Source of the DNA: Planctomycetota bacterium
GTDB taxonomy: Bacteria > Planctomycetota > Planctomycetia > Pirellulales > Pirellulaceae
Reading direction: 5' to 3'
DNA: 8,165 nt
Assembly (NCBI GenBank): GCA_026692885.1
Contig: JAPLNJ010000166.1
Span: 1 to 8,165, forward strand
Part shown: piece after piece, positions 5,466-8,165 of the stretch
How the letters are laid out: each line of letters opens with the position of its first letter
How positions within the stretch are numbered: the first letter of the stretch is position 1
Translations under genes and position numbers: made by a program
Notes under the pieces: model-generated
Told to the model about the DNA's origin: nothing
Database searches by the model: none
What the model saw: only the letters and a program-made list of their open reading frames with translations

Positions 5466-6887
5466 TCAATCGCCCCACCCAGCCTCGCTCTTTCCCGCCC
5501 GGAAGGCTGTGCCGGTGTCTTCTGGATCAGTGAAAACCCCGCTTTCTTCAGGGTTTTCCGGGGTTTTCTGTGTTCTCGATGATTCGCCCGGGCCACTGGC
5601 AACAGATGGTTTGTGTTCGGTTTGTGGTCGGTTTGTGGCCACTTTTTGGCCCGGGTTGGGAACCGCTTCGCCGGTCAGTTTGGTTGCGGCGAGTGCCCAG
5701 TGGTCCTCGGTGATCTGCCAGTAGTGCTCCTTGGCAGTGTCTTCATCATGGCCACACCAGGCGGCCGCCACGTACCCAGGATACGACGCGGCCAGTTCGG
5801 TCGAACGTGATGCACGCAGGTTTTGAAACAGCTTGGGCCAAGCCTTCACGCCGGCCTTCTTCAGGAACCTCAGCAATCCCGTCCGAAGATTCGTCTTCCC
5901 TCCGCGGTAGCGGAACTTGACGATCACATGGTCAGTTCCGGATGGGGGCCTACCAAGCCGGTCGCATGCTTGGTTGAAGGCGGCTTCCAGATACGGCCGC
6001 AGTTCGGGGAAGAGAGGAACGACGCGTGTTTCCTTGCCTTCGTATCGTTTGGTTTTCGGACTGTGGACCGTGAACTTGTCTTCTTCCCAGGCGACATCTT
6101 CCCAGGTTAAGAGCAGATGTTCCGAAGGGCACCGCAAAGCCCCATAGCGGCTTAGGGCGAAGATTACTTGCCATTCGACCAAGGGGCTTTCGTTGGCGTC
6201 TACCATCTCGTTCAGGACCTGATTGGAAACTTCACGGGTAACGAAGAACTCCCGTTCCTTGTTCTTCTTGACGTTCAGGTCTTTCATGTCGCCGAAAGGG
6301 TTCTCTGGAATCAGTCGCTTACGAACCGCTGCCCGGAAGAACGCCCGGGCATGTGCGCAGTATCTTCTGGTTGTGGCGTCGGCTACTTTGCCGTGCAGCC
6401 AATCACGGTACTCGTCGGCATCTCCCAGGCTGATGTCGGCCAGCGGTGTGTCTTCGCCGAATTTCTCGACAAGATACCGCGCGGCACACCTCAGGTTGTT
6501 GACGCTGCTTTCCTCCAGGCCGGTTCGGCCGTTGATGTAGGTGTCGATGAACGCGGCCAGCTTGTGCGGCGAGGCCTTCTCGGGTGCCTTCGCCGTCTTG
6601 GGTTCGCGTGCTGGTTTCTCTCTCGGACCGACCAACCCGACAGCGGCAAGCCGATCATAGAGCCAAACCCTCGCGGGGTCTTTCAGCAGCTCCACAGTCC
6701 ACTTGTCAGTCGCCGGCAACGGCGACTTGTGGTCTCTCCAGCAGCCGGCCAAGTGTTCGACGTGATCCTTGATTTCTTCCGCTACGCGTTGATCGATCTT
6801 GCCGAGCCGGATCTTCGGGTACTTGCCGTTGGGAGCCTTGAACCGAACCATCTTCCGACCGTTGCGTTCCGTGATGACGCTGGCCAT
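5466..6887 (-). CDS. Tyrosine recombinase (phage-type integrase)
   Basis: This 473-residue site-specific recombinase would cut and rejoin DNA through a 3'-phosphotyrosine. Residues 1-90 form an N-terminal domain with a basic start (ERNGRKMVRFKAPNGKYPKI). Residues about 108-205 are a helical core-binding domain (NLRCAARYLVEKF...YCAHARAFFRAAVRK). The catalytic domain follows, with Box I GALRCPSEHLLLTWEDV (R252), the beta-hairpin Lys in SPKTKRYEGKETRVVPL (K278 or K280), Box II FQNLRASRSTEL (R358), CGH (H380) and HYWQ with nucleophile Y389. The Box II position that is usually His is Q355, a variant I recall from planctomycete integrases. A polar tail of about 70 residues follows the domain. ATG 6887 is preferred because AGGAGG lies seven bases upstream; an upstream in-frame start at 6929 would translate through a palindrome. 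An excisionase-like gene lies 192 bases upstream on the same strand, which suggests the integration module of a genomic island. Confidence 0.95.
   Translation of the reverse strand: MASVITERNGRKMVRFKAPNGKYPKIRLGKIDQRVAEEIKDHVEHLAGCWRDHKSPLPATDKWTVELLKDPARVWLYDRLAAVGLVGPREKPAREPKTAKAPEKASPHKLAAFIDTYINGRTGLEESSVNNLRCAARYLVEKFGEDTPLADISLGDADEYRDWLHGKVADATTRRYCAHARAFFRAAVRKRLIPENPFGDMKDLNVKKNKEREFFVTREVSNQVLNEMVDANESPLVEWQVIFALSRYGALRCPSEHLLLTWEDVAWEEDKFTVHSPKTKRYEGKETRVVPLFPELRPYLEAAFNQACDRLGRPPSGTDHVIVKFRYRGGKTNLRTGLLRFLKKAGVKAWPKLFQNLRASRSTELAASYPGYVAAAWCGHDEDTAKEHYWQITEDHWALAATKLTGEAVPNPGQKVATNRPQTEHKPSVASGPGESSRTQKTPENPEESGVFTDPEDTGTAFRAGKSEAGWGD
5532..5568 (-). terminator. Terminator-like hairpin inside the recombinase C-terminal tail
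   Basis: GAAAACCCCG (5532-5541) and CGGGGTTTTC (5559-5568) are a perfect 10-bp inverted repeat around a 17-base loop. In either direction the stem ends in GGGGTTTT, as in intrinsic terminators. It lies within the last codons of the minus-strand recombinase (the TPENPEESGVF region), where termination would truncate the message before its stop, or on the plus strand would end incoming transcription. Function is inferred from shape only. Confidence 0.35.
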
Positions 6888-6894
6888 GGTCAGT

Positions 6895-6900
6895 CCTCCT
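6895..6900 (-). promoter_or_regulatory. Shine-Dalgarno of the recombinase
   Basis: The minus strand reads AGGAGG followed by the seven-base spacer ACTGACC and ATG at 6887. It is the strongest ribosome site in the window and fixes the start, removing 14 residues that the longest frame would add. Confidence 0.85.
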
Positions 6901-6916
6901 TGCGCGGATCCGCGCA
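6901..6916. promoter_or_regulatory. Perfect 16-bp palindrome abutting the recombinase ribosome site
   Basis: TGCGCGGATCCGCGCA is a perfect 16-bp palindrome whose edge touches the AGGAGG of the recombinase. It could be a protein operator or, in RNA, help occlude the ribosome site together with the adjoining long inverted repeat. Either role is inference. Confidence 0.6.
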
Positions 6917-7020
6917 GCAAAGAAGCCACATCCCTCGTTGGTCGTTACTGAGGCGCCTGTGAGAGCGCCCGCGCGCCCTTACGGAACGCGCACGGCAAAC
7001 GAGGGATGTGGCCTCTTTGC
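6917..7020. repeat. Long inverted repeat with internal hairpins between excisionase and recombinase
   Basis: Arms 6917-6939 and 6998-7020 pair at 22 of 23 positions and enclose 58 bases. The enclosed part holds two further stems: GGCGC/GCGCC (6952-6956 with 6965-6969) and GCGCG/CGCGC (6971-6975 with 6987-6991). Transcribed from the minus strand, the region could fold into a long stem closing two side hairpins, directly before the recombinase start. It may be a leader RNA structure, a terminator or attenuator after the excisionase gene, a recombinase binding region, or an inserted palindromic repeat. Confidence 0.75.
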
Positions 7021-7079
7021 GAAGCATCGAATTGTCCTCACAGTCAGGAACCCGCGGTTCCTCTTTCAGTCTCGCCATG

Positions 7080-7484
7080 CTAGGCGCCGGAGTCTTCCGG
7101 CGTCAAGCACCCGTCCCCGTCTCCCGGTCGCTGGCGACCAGGTGGGCGGCGACCAGCTGGACGACTCAGCACCGCCGGATGGACTCTAGCCCGCGCAGCC
7201 GCCCACTCCACCAGCGAGGAAACCGGGTACAGTCTCGTCCCGCCTGGGACGATCAAGGCGGGCGGCGCGGATCCCTCCCGTTCCATCATCTTCAACGTGC
7301 TCAGGCCGATGCCGAGGGCTTGTGCCGCTTCTGACCGGGACAAGCAGACTCGGGGCACCGGATCCAAGACGGGCCGGGCGACGTGTGGCCCGTCCGCTTC
7401 CTCGCCGGCGGCCGTCGCTGGGGCGACCTTGAGCCAGGGGTAATTACCCGCAAGCGGTTCAGGTTCTTGGGAGATGCTCTTCAT
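7080..7484 (-). CDS. Excisionase-like helix-turn-helix protein
   Basis: The 134-residue protein contains a MerR/Xis-type winged helix (HTH_17-like) at about residues 46-95: VCLSRSEAAQALGIGLSTLKMMEREG supplies the helices and TRLYPVSSLVEWAAAR the wing and following helix. Such proteins bind DNA next to recombinases and often steer excision versus integration or control expression. The N-terminal 45 residues and the tail after 100 (RPAGRRPPGRQRPGDGDG) are low-complexity and probably disordered. ATG 7484 is the first good start, although its Shine-Dalgarno is poor; it overlaps the stop of a 13-codon ORF as ATGA, so translation may be coupled. The gene lies 192 bases upstream of the recombinase on the same strand. 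The HTH assignment is solid; the excisionase role is inferred from position. Confidence 0.8.
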   Translation of the reverse strand: MKSISQEPEPLAGNYPWLKVAPATAAGEEADGPHVARPVLDPVPRVCLSRSEAAQALGIGLSTLKMMEREGSAPPALIVPGGTRLYPVSSLVEWAAARARVHPAVLSRPAGRRPPGRQRPGDGDGCLTPEDSGA

Positions 7485-7522
7485 GGGTCGATTTGCTCGA
7501 ATCGATCGTCGTATCGATTCAT
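7481..7522 (-). CDS. Possible 13-codon leader ORF coupled to the excisionase gene
   Basis: ATG 7522 opens a frame for MNRYDDRFEQIDP and stops at TGA 7483-7481, overlapping the excisionase ATG (ATGA). It is preceded by GACTGACC, the same start context as the recombinase and the 123-aa gene. Its opening MNRYDD parallels MDRHNE of the 123-aa protein at DNA level too. It may be a coupling leader or the remnant start of a duplicated 123-aa gene. There is no proof that it is translated. Confidence 0.3.
   Translation of the reverse strand: MNRYDDRFEQIDP
7499..7520. promoter_or_regulatory. Small inverted repeat upstream of the excisionase start
   Basis: GAATCGAT-CGTCGT-ATCGATTC is a perfect 8-bp inverted repeat with a six-base spacer, centred about 25 bases upstream of the excisionase ATG. 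Size and placement suit an operator for a dimeric DNA-binding protein, possibly the excisionase itself, but it also lies inside the 13-codon ORF and may be chance. Confidence 0.35.
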
Positions 7523-7524
7523 GG

Positions 7525-7671
7525 TCAGTCTCTTGCTACCCCCAGTTCGCCGCCAAGCTGCTCCGAGACACCGCCGACGTGGTCGATCGACATGTCGGCA
7601 GCGGCGTCTTTCGGCCGCAAGGCGAGGCGGGGAAACTTCTCTTCCAGCTGTACCAAGTCCGGTTGGATCAT
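7525..7671 (-). CDS. Doubtful small ORF between the 123-aa gene and the excisionase
   Basis: ATG 7671 has GGAG six bases upstream (7678-7681) and would give 48 residues, starting MIQPDLVQLEEKFPRLALRP and ending GGVSEQLGGELGVARD. The frame also stays open to a TTG at 7734 that overlaps the stop of the upstream gene as TTGA, which would give 69 residues and coupled translation. The middle (RLALRPKDAAADMSI) loosely recalls the start of the HTH in the downstream excisionase (RVCLSRSEAAQALGI), so it could be a truncated relative. Against it, the opposite strand in 7552-7599 carries a segment similar to the 123-aa protein. No family is recognised. Confidence 0.35.
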   Translation of the reverse strand: MIQPDLVQLEEKFPRLALRPKDAAADMSIDHVGGVSEQLGGELGVARD

Positions 7672-7730
7672 GCGAAGCTCCAAGGTCAAACACGCGGATA
7701 CCGCTACATCCTGTTTCGATGGAAACGCCG

Positions 7731-8102
7731 TCAAGAATCCACGTCCGGACCGAACGATTGTCCCATGACTATCTCGCCACCCGGATGGATGAACCCTTGC
7801 GCGCCGTTGGGTAGGTTCAGCAGTTGCGTTCCGTGTTGCTCGACAAGGTCAGCGGCGTCTCGCAGCAGCTTGGCGCAAAACGTGGACGACATGCCGCTGC
7901 GGAGTACCAGTTGAACGAGAGAGTTGCCATGCATTTCGCACATTTTGAAATAACCCGCCAAGGCGTCGGGCGGAACTTCGACGCCGTCGCCGATTTCCGG
8001 ATCGTATCCCTCCGGATAGCATTCGAGCCAGTCGACGGAGGCGTGATCTGCGAGCAAGATGACCAAGCCCTCGCCCGTGGTCGGTTCGTTGTGTCGATCC
8101 AT
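7731..8102 (-). CDS. Unknown 123-residue protein of the recombinase module
   Basis: I do not recognise this protein. It is soluble-looking and acidic, with no signal peptide or membrane segment. Features: an N-terminal LVILLADHASVDWLE strand-helix stretch, an acidic turn-rich part (YPEGYDPEIGDGVEVPPDA), an apparent helix AGYFKMCEMHGNSLVQLVLR, then STFCAKLLRDAADLVEQHG, likely another amphipathic helix, and a Gly-rich end. ATG 8102 is well supported: GGGG lies seven bases upstream (8110-8113) and the start sits in GACTGACTATGG, closely matching the recombinase start context. A strong hairpin lies 19 bases upstream. The gene is on the same strand as the excisionase and recombinase, probably part of their island; its role could be regulatory or accessory, but nothing in the sequence says which. 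Confidence 0.72.
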   Translation of the reverse strand: MDRHNEPTTGEGLVILLADHASVDWLECYPEGYDPEIGDGVEVPPDALAGYFKMCEMHGNSLVQLVLRSGMSSTFCAKLLRDAADLVEQHGTQLLNLPNGAQGFIHPGGEIVMGQSFGPDVDS

Positions 8103-8120
8103 AGTCAGTCCCCTACCCCC

Positions 8121-8158
8121 GCCGGCCCGGATGGGAAGTAATGACCATCCGGGCCGGC
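8121..8158. terminator. Strong GC-rich hairpin upstream of the 123-aa gene
   Basis: GCCGGCCCGGATGG (8121-8134) and CCATCCGGGCCGGC (8145-8158) form a perfect 14-bp stem with a 10-base loop. On the minus strand it lies just upstream of the 123-aa gene and is followed by GGGGGTAGGGG, not a T-tract. It may end a transcript entering from beyond the window, shield the message 5' end or attenuate the gene. The choice cannot be made from this window. Confidence 0.55.
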
Positions 8159-8165
8159 CCCTGCT

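Noticed and set aside
6168..6962. 264-aa plus-strand open frame
   Set aside because: Antisense to the recombinase, which has its full catalytic set on the other strand.
7824..8141. 105-aa plus-strand open frame
   Set aside because: Antisense to the 123-aa gene, which has a good ribosome site and more protein-like composition; some similarity to the minus-strand frame at 7525-7671 follows from the inverted relation described in the findings.
1..8165. CRISPR array, toxin-antitoxin pair or known defence operon
   Set aside because: No evenly spaced direct repeats with unique spacers, no Cas-like or nuclease motifs, and no recognisable toxin or antitoxin fold were seen; the small genes near the recombinase cannot be assigned to such a system from sequence alone.

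Overview
The window almost certainly comes from a planctomycete (Planctomycetota, probably a Pirellulales-like lineage). The main evidence is a BBP7-family outer-membrane beta-barrel gene, a secreted CAP/dockerin protein with the LEPR-XLL-type N-terminal motif, and a tyrosine recombinase of the divergent kind common in that phylum, in which the Box II histidine is Gln. The sequence is GC-rich, and the spaces between genes hold several unrelated families of palindromic repeat.

Left part (1-2820). The tail of an unidentified plus-strand gene runs to 203. It is followed by a double-hairpin repeat (206-268) and csrA on the minus strand (290-490). A 536-base gap then holds a second double-hairpin repeat (721-776) before the BBP7 barrel gene (1027-2346, plus). 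The gap after BBP7 holds a 12-bp inverted repeat flanked by CTAG that starts on the BBP7 stop codon (2343-2444), and a nested 152-bp palindromic element (2490-2641).

Middle (2821-5119). A plus-strand gene encodes a 580-residue exported multidomain protein: Arg-rich repeats, LEPR-XLL-type motif, CAP domain, a carboxypeptidase-regulatory/SdrD-like domain, a cadherin/Big_9-like domain and a dockerin-like EF-hand pair. It converges on a minus-strand gene for a small PGPGW-like membrane protein (4664-5119). The 346 bases from 5120 to 5465 show no supportable gene.

Right part (5466-8165). All credible genes lie on the minus strand and look like the integration module of a mobile island. In transcription order they are: an unknown 123-aa protein (8102-7731), a small doubtful ORF (7671-7525), a 13-codon leader ORF overlapping the next start (7522-7481), an excisionase-like HTH protein (7484-7080), and the tyrosine recombinase (6887-5466). 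Three starts in this module (8102, 7522, 6887) share the context GACTGACYATG. Strong palindromes sit just upstream of the recombinase and of the 123-aa gene, and a segment of the 123-aa gene seems to have an inverted relative inside the module. The other end of any island and its att sites are not visible, so its extent is unknown.

The left and middle genes (post-transcriptional regulator, envelope and secreted proteins) look like chromosomal background. The right part looks acquired. I found no CRISPR array, rRNA or tRNA. The least explained part is the layered palindrome and leader architecture of the recombinase module.
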